A stretch of 64,000 nt of DNA, taken from contig CM053326.1 of assembly GCA_028583605.1 (NCBI GenBank), positions 37,293,931 through 37,357,930 on the forward strand. The letters run 5' to 3'. The position numbers and the translations under genes are program-made. Source of the DNA: Dastarcus helophoroides. Lineage: Eukaryota; Arthropoda; Insecta; Coleoptera; Bothrideridae. Below, in pieces: positions 13,801 through 28,800 of this stretch. Under the pieces are notes generated by a model. The model searched no databases, had not been told where the DNA came from, and was given only the letters and a program-made list of their open reading frames with translations. Each line of letters opens with the position of its first letter. The first letter of the stretch is position 1.

Positions 13801-16800
13801 TATTTGAGTTGGAGGTTGAATGATACCATCAGGAACCCTCACAACCGAAATCTCCTGATGATGTTTTTCCCCTCTTTCACTCAAATCTTCGATGTTGCCT
13901 TCAATATCGATCAATCCCGAATGCTGGGAATGGCTCATGTTTTGTATATTTCGCGTATCTTCCTTGGTCTCTCCCTTCTTCGTTGAGATTTAATATCAGT
14001 CCAGTTTTCATCGTTTGATAACATTTTATTGTTTTCCAGGGTTATTTCCGCTGGTGCTTCCACGTTGTTTGTTTCTCCGGAATTGACAGAATTTATGTCT
14101 TCGACGGAATCTGTACTCTGTAAGCAGAAAATCCATCAAGAATAGGAAATTTTTCAACAGCTTAAGGGTCATATGCCAATCTATATATATTTTTTTAATT
14201 TAATGTTTGTTGTCAGGCGAATTAGTCGCAAAGATACAAGCTGTCATGCATTACCTTCTTAACACGATTTCTGGCATGCCTTAATCCATCCAACGAGTAA
14301 TCTACAGAGAACCCATGTCCAACAGAAGGTCGCTGCCTAGCGTTTACCTGTTAGGAGGTACGCCAGAGCATAAAAAGTTAGTAAGAGTTTAGAAAAATTA
14401 ATACATTCCACATTCCGCATAACTGTTAGTAACTTGTTAAAATATAAAAGATCATTCTATGCCTTAAAATCTTGATCATTGGTGACCGAACCTTGCATCA
14501 CACTTACTATCTTATCAACATCACTACAAAATCAAGACTTTAGGGCACGTTTTATCAAATGCAAAACTAACCATCAAGGGTACCTAATTTTCGACCCTCA
14601 TCATTGAAATCTTTCTAATTAGAAAGGCTACGATGTTGGCCAAATTAGAGAAAGTTTTGGTGCTAAACAATATGCAAAAAAAATACCTCTAAAGGAAATT
14701 AATACTTTGAAGAAATAAAATAAATTGAATATCTATTTATTGTATTTTTCTCAAAAACTATCATTGGCAAGCGTTTTTACTGAATGCATTATTAGAGCAT
14801 TCAAAACTCAATTAAAATTAGAGTAGTCTTCTCTAAATTTCTAATTTAAAGCAAAATTTTCGAAATTACATTCAAAATTTCAAGGAAAAGCTTTGTTTTA
14901 AAAGCGTTGCCATTTTTTCGAAATTTTCTCTTTAATTTACAAATTTTGTATTTAAGTCAAAATTATTTCAACTTATTGTTTAAAAATTCTGCTTTAAAAT
15001 TGAAACTTCGCAAAAATATTTGAGGCGTTTAGTGCAAAAGTGGCCTAACCAACATATTTAAATATTTCCTGGTTTTCAGTTTATTTTACTCAGAACATAG
15101 ATATCTGTAAGTGCAACCAATGACAGTGCAATGCAAACTCATGTTCAATGCTTTTACTACTTAGCAGATGGCAGCAGTATTTCATATATACTTTATGTAT
15201 TACAAATTAGACTTTTCTTTGTTGAGTTTCACTGTATTTCCATGGATTCACTTGGGCGACTTTTGCACAAAAAGCCTCATTTGAAATTTCTACAATTAGG
15301 TAAACTTTTCATACAAAAACTTAAGAACATTTTTTTCTTTTAGAATATTCGATTTTGCATTAAACTAAAATTTTGCCTTTATTCGATTGCCATCGCCGAA
15401 GTCGCATTTACAAAGAGCATTTTTTGTCGAAATGTTGACGTCATAATAGAAATTTTGATAATAAAATGTTAATTTTGAAACATCGTCGATCTTTTTAAGA
15501 AATTATTCATTCCGAGTTTTAAAAAACGTGGAAATCGATATCAAAAACTCATTGAAGTTAAAAAAAAATTAAAATGTCGAGTGTGGTAAAAATTTCAAAG
15601 TTAAAATACGAAAATTAAGAATTCCAAAATCTGATCAAAATTTCTAGCTTGAAGTCAATTTTTCGATTAATAACATTTTACTCGAAGTTAAAATTTCGAA
15701 AAAAAATCCTAAATTTTAAAATTTAGATTAGACATTTCCAGAAAAAACATTTAAACGACTTCTAATTTCAAGCCGATGATGGAAATTGGGAAAAAAAGTT
15801 GAAGCTTTGAGATGCAACTCAAAAGTTCGAGATAAAAGAACATTTATCTGCAAATGTGCACAGTAAACCATATCGAGAAGAAACTTGAATTTAAAATTGA
15901 TATTAAAGAAACCTTTAAAAGCATTTGTGATTAATTGAATTTAGAACGTATTTATTATAATCCCCAGTGGCGTGTTGTGACTTTTATGAATAGGGAAGCT
16001 GACCGGAAACACTTTTAAATGATATTTTGCTTTCAACTGATTACATTTTGAATGCATTAGCATTCAAATAGTAATAAATCGTTTCATCGTGTTTTGATTA
16101 ATCGAAATGTCGATTTAAATTCAGAATTTCAAAATTCAAATTTCTGGATTATCGAAATGTTGGAAGAAAATTAAAAATTTTAAGCCTAAATCCAGTTTGT
16201 CCTAATTTATTTTAAAGCAATCCAGATTTGCAAAATTCAAGTTAAATTTTAAATATTATTTCTTTAATGTTCGACTTGATTTTTGGACTATTTTATATTT
16301 TGAATTGTTTTCTTTAAATTTAGATCTTGACAAAATTTCGAATTAAAATTCTAAATTTAATAACAAATACTCCTAATCAATATTTCGATATTTCTTAAAT
16401 TAAATTTCATGTTTTTTTTAATCCGGCATTTAGTAGAAGCTTCGACATCTAAAAAATAATCTATTTTTTTTTCAAAATTTTTGACTTTTTTGCGAAATTC
16501 CAATTTACTGTATTTAAAATGTCGACCTTTTTAAAAAGAAACTTAAAGAATTTAAAAAAAGGTATACCTTTCAAAATTGTGATTTTACCAACATTTTTTA
16601 ACTTTTATGTTAAATTTTGGACTATTTTGTAGATTTCGATTTTTTTTAAGTTAGATTTCTGCTAAAAATTTGAATTCTTTCTGAAAAATTCAGATTTTTT
16701 GAAAATGTTATGTATTTCCCAAAAAATCACAAAAATACTTCTTTTTAAAATTTTCGAAAAGTCCAAATTATTAAAAATTCGGAATTTTTAAGTCAATATT

Positions 16801-19800
16801 TCAAAAAGTCGAAATTTCCACAAAAAGTTAAAATCTCGAAGCTATTGTCATTTCTTTCAAAATAGTCAAAATTTTGGGAAAAAGATCTAAATTGTATAAA
16901 AAAACCAAATTTTTACAAAAATCCAAATTTTCAACAAGAAATTTTTAAAAAGGTCAAAATTAAAAAAAATACCAATATTTTAAGAAAACGTACTAGTCGA
17001 GATTTTCAAAAAGTCCAAATAATCAAACAGCCGGAATTTGTAAGTCAATATTTGAAAAAAATCGAAATTTCCACAAAAAGTTGAAATCTCGAAAAAAATT
17101 GACATTTTAAAAAAAATAATCAACATCTTGGAAAAAGATCTAAATTGTAGAAAAACCCAAATTTTCACAAAAGTCGAAATTTTCAATATATTTCGAGAAA
17201 TCTTGAAAATTTGTATGTTAATATTTTAAAAAAAAAATAAATAAATCGATATTTCCAATCGAAAAAGCCAAGATTATGAAAAAAAAATCGAATTTTGAAG
17301 AATGGTCGACATATTTGATGATGACAGCTCGAAGTTTTAAAAAGTTAATATGTTTAAATGTGTAAAAGTCGAAATTTTCAGTACTAAATGGAATAAAAAA
17401 GTTCAACTTTTTAAAAAAAATTAAAATTTTTAACAAAAGTGGAATTTTTCCAAAAAAATTAAAATTTGGAGCAAAAGCGAATTTCGACAAAAGTTAAAAA
17501 ATGTTGGTAAAATCACAATTTTAAAAAGTATACCTTTTCTTAAAAGTTCTTTAAGTTCCTTTTTGGAAAGGTCAAAATTTTCAATTCACTAAATTGGAAT
17601 TTCTGAAAAAGTCGAATTTTTGATAAAAAGTCTAATTTTTCGAAAGAAAGCTCAGTTTTTAAAAAAATTCGAAATATTTAAATCAATATTTTCAAAAATA
17701 ATACAAAATTCTACAAAAAGTTGAATTTTAGAGAAATTTAGATATTTTAAAAAAATATCACGAAAAAAGTAGATTTTAGAAAAAATCAAATTTTCAAAAA
17801 TAATTTTTAACATAGGTAAAAATTTTGAAATAAATGTAAACTTTATTTAAAAAAAATCAAGATTTATTTAAACCATACTGAAATGTTAACTCAAAATTTT
17901 GAGTCGGAATTTCAAAAAAATTCTAAATTTTGAATAGTTTCAATTTTTGGGTCTTAATTTTCAAAAAAGTTGAGAATTTTGGTAAAAGGGTTTTAAAAAT
18001 GTTTGTGTATTCTTGAGAAAAGTTGATATTTTGAAAAAAATCTTGATTTTTTTAAATAAAAAGTTCAAATTTTCAACAAAAAGAAATTTTTCAAAAAAAA
18101 AAGTTTTAATTCAGAAAAAGGTCGAAGTTGGAGAAGAAGTCGAATTTAAAAAAAAGTCGGTATTTTGAAAAAATGGTTCAAAAATAATACAAAATTCCAG
18201 AAAAAGTTATATTTTAGAGAAAAGATATCAGAAAAAAAGTAGATTTTAGAAAATATCAAATTTTCAAAAATGACTTTTAACATAAGTAAAAATTTTAAAT
18301 AAAATATGAATTTTAGTCAAAAAAAAGTCAAGATTTTTTTAAACCATACTAAAATGTTAACCAAAATTTTCAGTCGGAATTTCCAAGGAAGCCGAAATTT
18401 TGGATAGTTTCAATTTTTGGGTCTAAATTTTCAAAAAAGTCGAGATATTTAGTAAAAGGGTTTCAAAAATGTTTGTATATTTTTGAGAAAAGCTGACATG
18501 TTGAAAAATCTTGATTTTTTCAGATAAAAAGTTCAAATTTTCAACAAAGAGAAATTTTTCGAAAAAAAAAGTTTTAATTCACAAAAAGTTGAAGTTGGAG
18601 TACGTCGAATTTAAAAAAAAGTTAATATTTTGAAAAAAGTACAAATATTCAGTTAAAATTTCAAGAAAAGGCCTAAAAAGTGTCAATTTTGTTATCTGGA
18701 TTACGCAAAAAAGTCGAAATTTTTTAAAATATTTTTTCAAAATATTCGAAGTGTTTAAAAAAAGTATTTTTGTGATTTTTTGAGAAATAGTTAACATTTT
18801 CAAAAAATCCTGAATTTTTCAAAAAAAATTTAAATTTTCAGCACAAATCGACCTTAAAAAAATCGAAATTTACAAGTAAGTCGAAATTTTGACATAAAAG
18901 TTAAAAAGTGTTGGTAATATCACAATTTTGAAAAGTATACCTTTTCTTTAAATGCTTCAAGTTTCCTTTTAGTCGAAATGTTAAATACAGTAAATTGGAA
19001 TTTCGGGAAAAAGTCAAAGATTTAAAAAAAATAGATTATTTTTGAAATGTCGAAGCTTTCACTAAAAGCCGGATTAAAAAAAAAACATGAAATTTAATTT
19101 AAAAAAAATGTCGAAATAATGAAAAGGTCAAGATTTTCAAAAAAGTTTAAAATTGGAAAAAAAGGTTGAAATTTTAAGAAAAAGTTTTAAAAGGAATTTT
19201 GAAAAAGGTTTTAAAATGTTTCAATTTTCAAAAAAATCAAAGTTTTCAGTAATAATTTCAAATTTAAAAAGTCAAATTATTCAAATAATTTCTTCATGAT
19301 GGATTCTTATTGGTCGGAAATATTATGTTTATTAATCTAACTTTCATTAATAAAAATTTAAATATTTTTAAACTGGGTAGCAGAAATGTTAAATAAAATT
19401 AATAAATATTCAGAAAACGTTAAAGTTTTGAAAACATTCGACATTTAGCAAAAACAATTTTGAAAAAAATCCACATTTTCAATAAAATGTTCAATGTTCA
19501 TACACTCCCACTTGAGAATTTGTACACAAATAAATTAATAATGTCAAAAATAAATTTAATTTGTTACTCTACAGACACAGTTGGTAAATTTCGATCAGAA
19601 GCGTTACTAATATCAGTAAATAGTGGTCGCAGTTGTTATGTGAAACAAAATAGTTTTAAAATAAAATGAATATGAAAATTTTTACTTTGTATGAGAAACT
19701 GAGCTTCCCTAGCTTCCATGAAAAACACGCCACTGATAATTCCATACATTTTTCGATTGCGTATTTGTGGATTACTTCACGGCGTATTTTAAGTAAATGT

Positions 19801-22800
19801 AATTCTTTGGAATAGAAGTTTAACGGAATCGTTGTTATTGTTTGTTACAGTCTCCCCCATAGCAATTTTCTGGATGCACCCCTGTATTTTACAGCTAATA
19901 ATTTGCATCAATATATCGTTATCTTGTTTAATTGTGATTGCTTTTTCCGTTAGCTTTGCTGTTAGTTCAACATTTTTTCTGTTAATGTTTGAAACACTTT
20001 AATATATTTTCCATATCTGATTGTATTTGATCGTCTTATTTCTGTTTATATCTTATCGCTTGAGTATTCTTTTTTTGAATTTTTAAGCAGCATGATTCAA
20101 AAGGTCTGCCCAACTCTTTAAGGTAAGTTAGTAAATTGCGATGGGACAATTGGTGTCTTTTGGAGTTAAAGTTTGAAATAACTTCTCATCAGTTGTTGCC
20201 GCGTCAAAGGATTTCGCAGTTTCTAAGGAGAGATGAGCAGCGGTGCCAACTATCTGGCGCCCATTTGATTAGAATTATGAAGTTGTTGCTTAGTCTGTTG
20301 TCCCAATTTATCAGAGGGCTAAAAAGTTAGAAGAGTTCATGAAATTAGTACCAAATCGTTCCCTTTTATTTATTTTTTTCTTATTTGCTGCGCAAGTTAG
20401 TGACGTAGGCTACCATTGCGGCCACCGAACCCAGTCTCTACTGGAGAATATGTGGTAACAAATCGCTACCATGTGTTTAAAATGTCAGTTAGACTTGGGG
20501 GTAGCACCAAAGCATTGTATATTGTTTATATTAGTACTTGCCGGCATTTGGGAGCACCGCGTTCATAGTACAGGATTAAAAACTCCTATCGCTGACAGTT
20601 TTCGAGAAAAATGCAAAATAAGTATTTAATGATTTTTTGTTGTTGAATAATTCACTTTTTATTTCGCCTTTGGTTAAGTGTTCAGAACCAAAATATTTTT
20701 ACCAATATCGTAACCCTGCAGATAAACGAAATCTCAATGCTGAGAGGGGGTGAATGAGCACCTTGCATAAATTTTAACCTTGAGGTGGATATTCTATGAC
20801 AATCTAAGCCAACAATGTACCAAATCTCTAATTAGTTTTTAAATTAAAAACGCCAATCAACACCTTGCTGTCCGTTGAACCATTAGAAATAGTTCGTTAG
20901 GCATTTTTGAGTAAAATTTTACTGTAGTGACAAACTTATTATCAAGAGTGTCATCAGAGCAATAGACAAGTTTAAAATACCGGCAAATGATAAAATGACG
21001 TACTATTACGTCAACAGTGCCTCATATTTGAATTTAAATAACTAATATATAAAGGACAACTTGATTTTTATTAAAATCAAGTTGTTATTATTTACTAATA
21101 ACTATTAACTTCGTATGACAACGAACAGCGAGATGGTAAGATTTCCAAAATTTAGAAAACAAACATTCTCTAACTTCAATAAATGAGCTCAAAGTAGTTT
21201 CTAATATTTACTCACTTTGATGGAAGGTGGTCCAGACTGGTGATCGTTTTCTTGGATAATTGTGTTATTATCTTCCATAACGTATGCTGTGATAACGTCG
21301 TAGTCATTGTCGTCATGGGTTTGATTGTGTATCGACCTTGTAGCTATAATTTCAGAATAATGTAGATTGAAATATTCAATCAGATGAGAACACATTCGTG
21401 CAATGCAAAAGCGTGCAAGAAATAGATGCAGCTTTACTAAGCAAAATTTTTCGCAGTATTATCAATTGGATTGCTTTTGCAGAAAGGAACCAATCGACAA
21501 ATTCCTAAACATTAGCACATAATTTAGTAGAAGTCATAAACTTTGCTGTAAAAAAGAATCAGGTCTTATTTTAAAAGCTAGTACCACCCAAGAACCAATC
21601 AGTTGAATGATTTGGGTAGGTAAGTAAGATGCAGAAGACGCCCAAGTGTTTGGGTACCTTTCAGTAAAACAAAAAATTAATAATATCGTTTTCATGGGCA
21701 GCCAAAATAAGATATGATCGGACGATTGACCCCCCTAGCTCAAGCAGTCAGAAAATGTATATTCAACAAAGAACTTTCCATCTTTTCAAAATTCGCCCTT
21801 TCCTTGAAATTTGACATGTTTTGGAATTTTCGACTTTTTTTCTCAACATTTCTGTTATTTCTTAACATTTTCTTTTCATTTCAAATCAATTCATTAGCTT
21901 CGACTTCTTTTATGAAAATATCACTCTCTTAAAATTTTGCATTTTTATCTCACAATCTTTTTTTAAATCTCGTCGTTTCTTAAAATTCGACTTTTAGAAG
22001 CTGAATTTGTGCAAATTTCGATTTGCTTAAGAAAATTTACCTTCTTCTGAATATTTGGTCGATCTTTTGGTAAAAAAGTAAAAATTTTGAAACAAGCTGT
22101 TTTGGTAATTTTGATTTTCAGTAAGAATTAAAAAATTCCTAGAAATTTTTCTTTGGAAACTACCTCTTTTTTAAATCCAACTTTCTGGAAATTTCAACTT
22201 GCTTCTCAGAATTTCGACACGGTGAGGCAGTTGTTTCTCTCGGTCAAAAGAAAATACATATTCGGCAATGAAATTTCGACTTTTTCTCAAAATTTGCCCA
22301 TTTTTCAAAATTTCTACAAAATTTGAATCCTTCCGAATTTTTACTAAATTGTCACTTTATCCTCGAAATTTCCAACTTTTTTTTGGTAATTTTAATCTTA
22401 TTTTTGAGGTCTCGATTTTTCGAAATTTTGTTTCTCTTTTTCATAATTTGGTTTTAGAAATTTTGATTTTTTCTTCCTAATTCAAGAAAACGTCGATAAT
22501 TTTCTCAAAACCAATCTTATCTTACAATCAGATCCTTTATGTTATTGAAAATCTCAGCTTTTCCCTCAAAATTTGTCTTTATCTCAAAATTTCAATTTTT
22601 TTAAGAATGTCGTTTTTATCCTCGAATTTTGCGTTTTTTTTTAGATATTAGACCATTTTTTAAACAGTTTTTTAATTTTGACTTTATTCGCAAAATTAGA
22701 CTTTTTTTTTAAATGTGACGTTTTCAGGACATTTGAAGTTGTTTCACAATTTTAAAGTTTTTCTTGAGATTTCGATCATTTTTTCAAAAATTCGTCGCTT

Positions 22801-25800
22801 TTTGGAAATTCCGGTATTTTTCTTAACATTGGTCTTTTTATTTTTACTTCTATAATTTGACTTTTCAGAAATTTTGACTGTTTTCTTCAAGTTTGACTTT
22901 TTCTGGAAATTTCGATTCTTTCTTCGAAATTCGTCACTTTCTAGAAATTTCAACATTTTGATCAAAATTGGTCTTTTTTCGAAATTCTGCTCTCCTGGTA
23001 ATCTTAACATTATCATAATAAGTCCGTTTTTTCTTAAAATTGCAATTTTTTGTTTAAAATTCGTCTTTCTATGAGACAGACGAATGAATATTCTCAAAAT
23101 TTTACTAATTTCCCAACATTCGACTTTCTGTGCAAAAATTTCATTTTTTTACTCGAAATTCGTGATTTTATACAAAATTCGTCTTTTTCCATAATTTCGA
23201 CAAATCCTTTCGAAATTCGTCTTTTTTTAGAAATTTCGACTTTTTTTATCAAAATTGGTCTTTTTTCGAAATTCTGATTTCCTGGAAATCTTAACATTAT
23301 CCGTGAAATCCGCCTTTTTCTCAAAATTGCAATTTTTTTTTGAAAATTCGTCTTTCTATGAGAAAGACGAACGATTATTCTCAAAATTTTACTTATTTCC
23401 CAACATTTAACTTTCTGTAAAAAAATTTCATTTGCTTCTTCCGAAATTCATGGCTTTATACAAAATTCGTCCTTTTCCATAATTTCGACAAATTCTTTCG
23501 AAATTCGTCTTTTTCTAGAAATTTTGACATTTTTTATCAAAATTGGTCTATTTTCGAAATTCTGATTTCCTGGAAATCTTAACATTATCCTCGAAGTTTG
23601 TTTTTTTCTCAAAATTACAATTTTTTGTTTAAAATTCGTCTTTCTATGAGAAAGACGAATGACTATTCTCAAAATTTTACTTATTTCCCAAAATTCGACT
23701 TTCTGTGCAAAAATTTCATTTTTTTTCCTCGAAATTGGTTTTATACAAAATTCATCTTTTTCTATAATTTCGACAAATTCTTTCGAAATTCGTTTTTTTC
23801 TAGAAATCTAGATATTTTTTTCAGAATTGGTCCTTTTTCGAAATTCTGATTTCCTGGAAATCTTAATACTATCCTTGAAATCCTTTTCTCAAAATTGCAA
23901 CTTTTTCTTGAAAATTCGTCTTTCTATGAGAAAGACGAATGACTACTATTCTCAAAATTTTACTCGTTTCCCAAAATTCGACCTTCTGTGGAAAAATTTC
24001 ATTTTTTTACTCGAAATTTGCGGTTATACACAAAATTCGTCTTTTTCTATAATTTTGACAAATTCTTTCAAAATTCGTCTTTTTCTGGAAATCTAGACAT
24101 TTTTATCAGAATTGGTCTTTTTTCGGAATTATGCTTTCCTGGAAATCTTAACATTATCCTCGAAGTTCGTTTTTTTCTCAAAAAAATTACAATTTTTTGT
24201 TTAAAATTCATCTTTCTATGAGAAAGACGAATGACTATTCTCAAAATTTTACTTATTTCTCAAAACTCGTCTTTCTGTGCAAAAATTTCATTTTTTTTCC
24301 TCGAAATTCGTGGTTTTACACAAAATTCGTCTTTTTCCATAATTTCGACAAATTCTTTCGAAATTCGTCTTTTTCTAAAAATTTCGACATTTTTTATCAA
24401 AATTGGTCTTTTTTAGAAATTCTGATTTCCTGGAAATCTTAATATTATCCTTGAAATCCGTCTTTTTCTCAAAATTGCATTTTTTTTTGTTTAAAATTCT
24501 TCTTTCTGTGAGAAAAATGAATGACTATTCTCAAAACTTTACGTATTTCCTAAAATTGGATTTCTTGTGCAAACATCTCATTTTTTCCTCGAAATTCGTG
24601 GTTTTATACAAAGTTCGTATTTTTCCTTAATTTCGACAAATTTTTTCGAAATTCGTCTTTTTCTTAATCCCGACTTAATTCGCTAGAATCCGATCTTTTT
24701 TCTTAAATTACAATTTTTTTCTTAATTTCCAAGTTTTTCTTAATTTCGAAGTGTTTTTTGTAATTTTAATACTGGACTCCTTTTCTGAAAAGTTAGAGCT
24801 TTTAGAGTCTCATTTCTAATTTTTATTTTAATTTGGCTTCTGGTAATTTTCATTTTTATCTCAAATTTCGATATTCAATATTTCTAGAAATCTTTTTAGA
24901 AATTTTGCCTTGATTCGCGAGTGAAAGTAGAATGCAATTTAGACCACAGTATGAAGCCCTCTAAGAGTGTAGGTGTCATAAGTAGCCAAACTACCAACAG
25001 ATGAACTAGAAACGCTTAACAAAGCGGTTGCTCTCTAGGTAGCGGTTGTCTCAACATTCTTTTTCTCAAAGTGTCGTCTTTAAATTTGAGCTCAGGTAAT
25101 TTCAACTCGCGTCTCAAAATTCGTCTTCTTTTTTCGACTTTTCTCTCAAATTATGTTTTATATTTTTGGAAATGTCAACTTTTTCTTGAAATTTTTCCCC
25201 CAAAACAATCTATCCTTGTTTAAGAAGGCGGTTTATCATTATCTATCGTTGTTTCCGCATCATACTCGCGGTACTCTGAAGGCTAATGGGGTTGCCCTCG
25301 AAGAGTGGATTAAACTTAAAGAAAAATGGTTTTTTCCTTAGTAATATACGAAGTTTTATTTTGCAAAAGGAAACTAACTAACCCACAAAAACGTAAATTT
25401 TCTCGAAATTTTGCCTTTTTTTAATTCCGGTATTTTTACTAAGACTGGACTTTTTTCCTAAAAAGTTAGAGCTTTAGAGTCTCATTTCCATTTTTTTTTT
25501 AATTTGGCTTCTCGAAATTTGCATTTATATCTCAAATTTTGCCTGCCTTGACTTGCGAGTGCAAGTACAATACAATTTAGACCACAGTATGAAGCCCTCT
25601 AAGCATGTAGGTGTCGTAGGTAGCCAAACTACCAACAGTTGAACTAGAAACGCTTAGCAAAGCGGTTGCTCTCTAGATAGATCCCAGAAGACTGGATTCT
25701 AATGCACAGACCAATAGGTTCTCAAAAGTCTACCTTTTGGACGTTTCTTCCAAAAATCATCTGTTTTCCAAATTCCGATATTTTTCTTAAAATTCTTTTT

Positions 25801-28800
25801 CTCAAAGTGTCGTCTTCAAATTTGACTTTCAGGTAATTTCAACTCGCGTCTCAAAATTCGTCGTTTTTTTTTCGACTTTTTTCTCAAAATATGTTTTACA
25901 TTTTTGGAAATGTGGACTTTTTCGTGGAATTTTTTCCCCAAAAATTACAATCTATCCTTAACAAGGGGGTTCATCGCCATCTATCCTTGTTTCCCGGTGC
26001 TACTCCCGATGCTCTGAAGGCATAATGGGGTTGCCCTTTGAGAGTGGATTGAACTTGAAGAAAAAAATGGTTTTCCTTAGTATAATGTACGAAGTTTTAT
26101 TTTGCAAGAAGAAACTAACCCACAAAAACGTAAAATTTCAGTAAAGATGTTATTTTTGATCAACAATAAATAAATACATTCTTTGTACATGTTTTAAGTC
26201 AAAATATGTTATTATTCAATATGCATTTATCTGTATTGCTAATTTATAAATTAGTGTCCAACTTAAACTATTAATTTCTAAATGATTGGTTCTATTTTGC
26301 AAAAGTTGTCCAATTCTGATGTTACATTTAATTCAGACACAAAATATATTATGCATAAATTACCAAGTAATTAAAAATAATAGGTAAGCATAATATTAAG
26401 TATGTTTTACATAAATTATGTCAAAACAAAAAAAAATCCATACAGCAATAGTATTATAACCAATAATGCACTTGGAATAAAGAAAGGCCAAAAATCCAAT
26501 AACCAAAATAAAGAGCAATATGGCGTACCAAGAAAGATTAAAAAACACAACAAAGGTTGCTCTGTGTTTTCTAATCTTTCTTGGTTTCAGGGGACAAATT
26601 CTGTATTTCAATTTTTGAAGATAACCAAGGACCAGTCCGTTCCACGAAAAAAAATATGGTGTATATCAAATTTTAGAGCGACGTTTTCCGTTCACTAATG
26701 GCACTCTAGTTACTAATATCGTTTCCCGCTCGAAATATAGAGTAAAAGTTACGTTTGTATTGGATGGGAAAAGAGCTACGAACTTTGAAGTTAATTTCGA
26801 ATTGATGAGAATTCAAACTAGCGAAGACGTTTCTGTAGCTCGTGCTTGGCTAAATAGAGTAAAGCGACCTTCTATTTCGATCTGCGGTCGCCGTCGACCG
26901 TTCACCGATAGTTCCTTCGGCAGAGATAACACCTAAAGTTTTCCACGTTACGTTATCGCAGCGAATTTTTCTATGGGAACATAACACGCAAAGTGATCCG
27001 CTGGGGGATTCTATTGGTAGATGTAACACATAAAGAACCAAAGCGTGATCTTTTTCTGGCTGTAAGATTCAGGTTTAATTTTCACTAGCGACTACCAGGA
27101 GCAGCTTTATAATTAAAAAAAAAGCAAAATACATATAAAAGCACAAACTTTTCACAACTGCAAAAATAAATGGAAGAAAAAAGTCAAACTACGTATCTAA
27201 TCAGTGTACATAGCGGGGTGCATAACAAAGTACAGCGGGATTCAAAATGGTATGAAAAACAGCATCATCTTAGGGGTCTTTTACCTGGATGGCTGGCCAC
27301 GGAGTTTCTGTGATGGTATCTATTGTGATTGTGATGGTGAGAGTGGGAATGGTTGTTATTTAGGTTATAGTGGTGCTTGTGGTATTGATGCCTGTGTCTC
27401 CCGTAATGGTGGACAGGCGGCTGGGACGGAACCGCATTGGGATGAGATCCCGGGAGGAACTGGGGATATACATGATGGGACCACTGGGGAAATAAGGGAC
27501 GTGCACTTCCTTCTGTAGATTGCCAGCAAATACGAAAGAAGCCATTATTAGCAGTTATTATTTGATTTCTCCTGTATTTATTTCCTCTTGTGTTTAAGTC
27601 AGATTACTTATTCATGAGGAATAAATACAAGTTATATAATGGCGAATTGATTTCCTTTTCAACTTTTATTTTACAAAACTACTTTGTGCTTGAAAGCGTG
27701 TGAGTGTGAATGATGATGGCAGATCTAGCATTTGCTGTATAGTTCTTTAAGTATATAACTATTTTAAGTGGTAGAATAGTTCCATTAGAGAGTAAAAATA
27801 AGTTTCGTCACATCATCTGACGATATTCTTGCTACTTATGGAAACAGTAGAAGTTATTCTACTCTGTTCTACTCTAGTTATTATAAAAATAATATTTAGA
27901 AATGCTTTTAAACCAAAAATTATTATTAGTGAGATCTAAACAGCAAAGCCTCCGTTTATGTAAAGCTTTCCACTCCCTTCAGTCTTCATAATGTAATCAT
28001 GAACTGATATGAATTAAAAATAAGTGCGAACCTTGTGGACTTCCAGAGTGGTGTGACGTTCCGTTACTCCTGACTGGTTGAACAGGGCTGGGCGGCCTGA
28101 CGGAAACTGGAGGTTCAAGGATGTCCCTGTACTTTGACACCATGAGAACTGAAATGAAGTAAACGATGGCAAGAGACAAGAACTGTGCCTGCTTTGTCTC
28201 CTCCTGTAAAAAAGTGGGTTAGAAGGTTTACTTAGTGTGGAACTCAACATTTAGTGCCTGGACGAAGGTTCTCACCACATCTCTATATATAACAGCACGT
28301 AGTCGGTTCACGTCCATGTCTTGAAGGAGTTTTTCTGGGTCTTTTACTGGGCTTGATTGATTCGATAGGTTTTCGGCCACACTCTGCGAGGAATTAGAGG
28401 TTAGATGGCGCAAGAAGCTTTCGGTGGGAATTTGATGTGTATGTACATACCTTTGGTGAATTTTGTACGCCTCGTATAAAAGATTGCAAATGTTGTGCCT
28501 TATGACTAGCATTCATGGTGGAAGGTGCTAATGTGAGGTGAGGTCGACTTCTTTCTTTACACTCCAAACAATTGCGAACGGCACACGTGCAGACCTGATA
28601 TCAAATTATAATTGGTTGAGTAAAAAAGCATGCCACAAAAGCAAAATTCTATAAACTGTAATTATTATAAAGATTTAATCAAAATTAACACCTTTTAAAC
28701 CCAAATATAATAAAATAAAACAAATAAAATATCAAAAATTATAATATAAAATGTGAATAAAAAAACTGACTTTTATTTGAAAATATAAAGTGACGACAAT

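Noticed and set aside
23059..24522. Regularly spaced hairpins resembling a CRISPR array.
   Set aside because: The spacing is 287 bp, the intervening sequence is itself repeated and not unique, and the host is a eukaryote.
22744..24630. Many Phe-rich or Lys/Arg-rich ORFs on both strands.
   Set aside because: They are translations of the 287-bp satellite units; the same peptides recur at each period on both strands.
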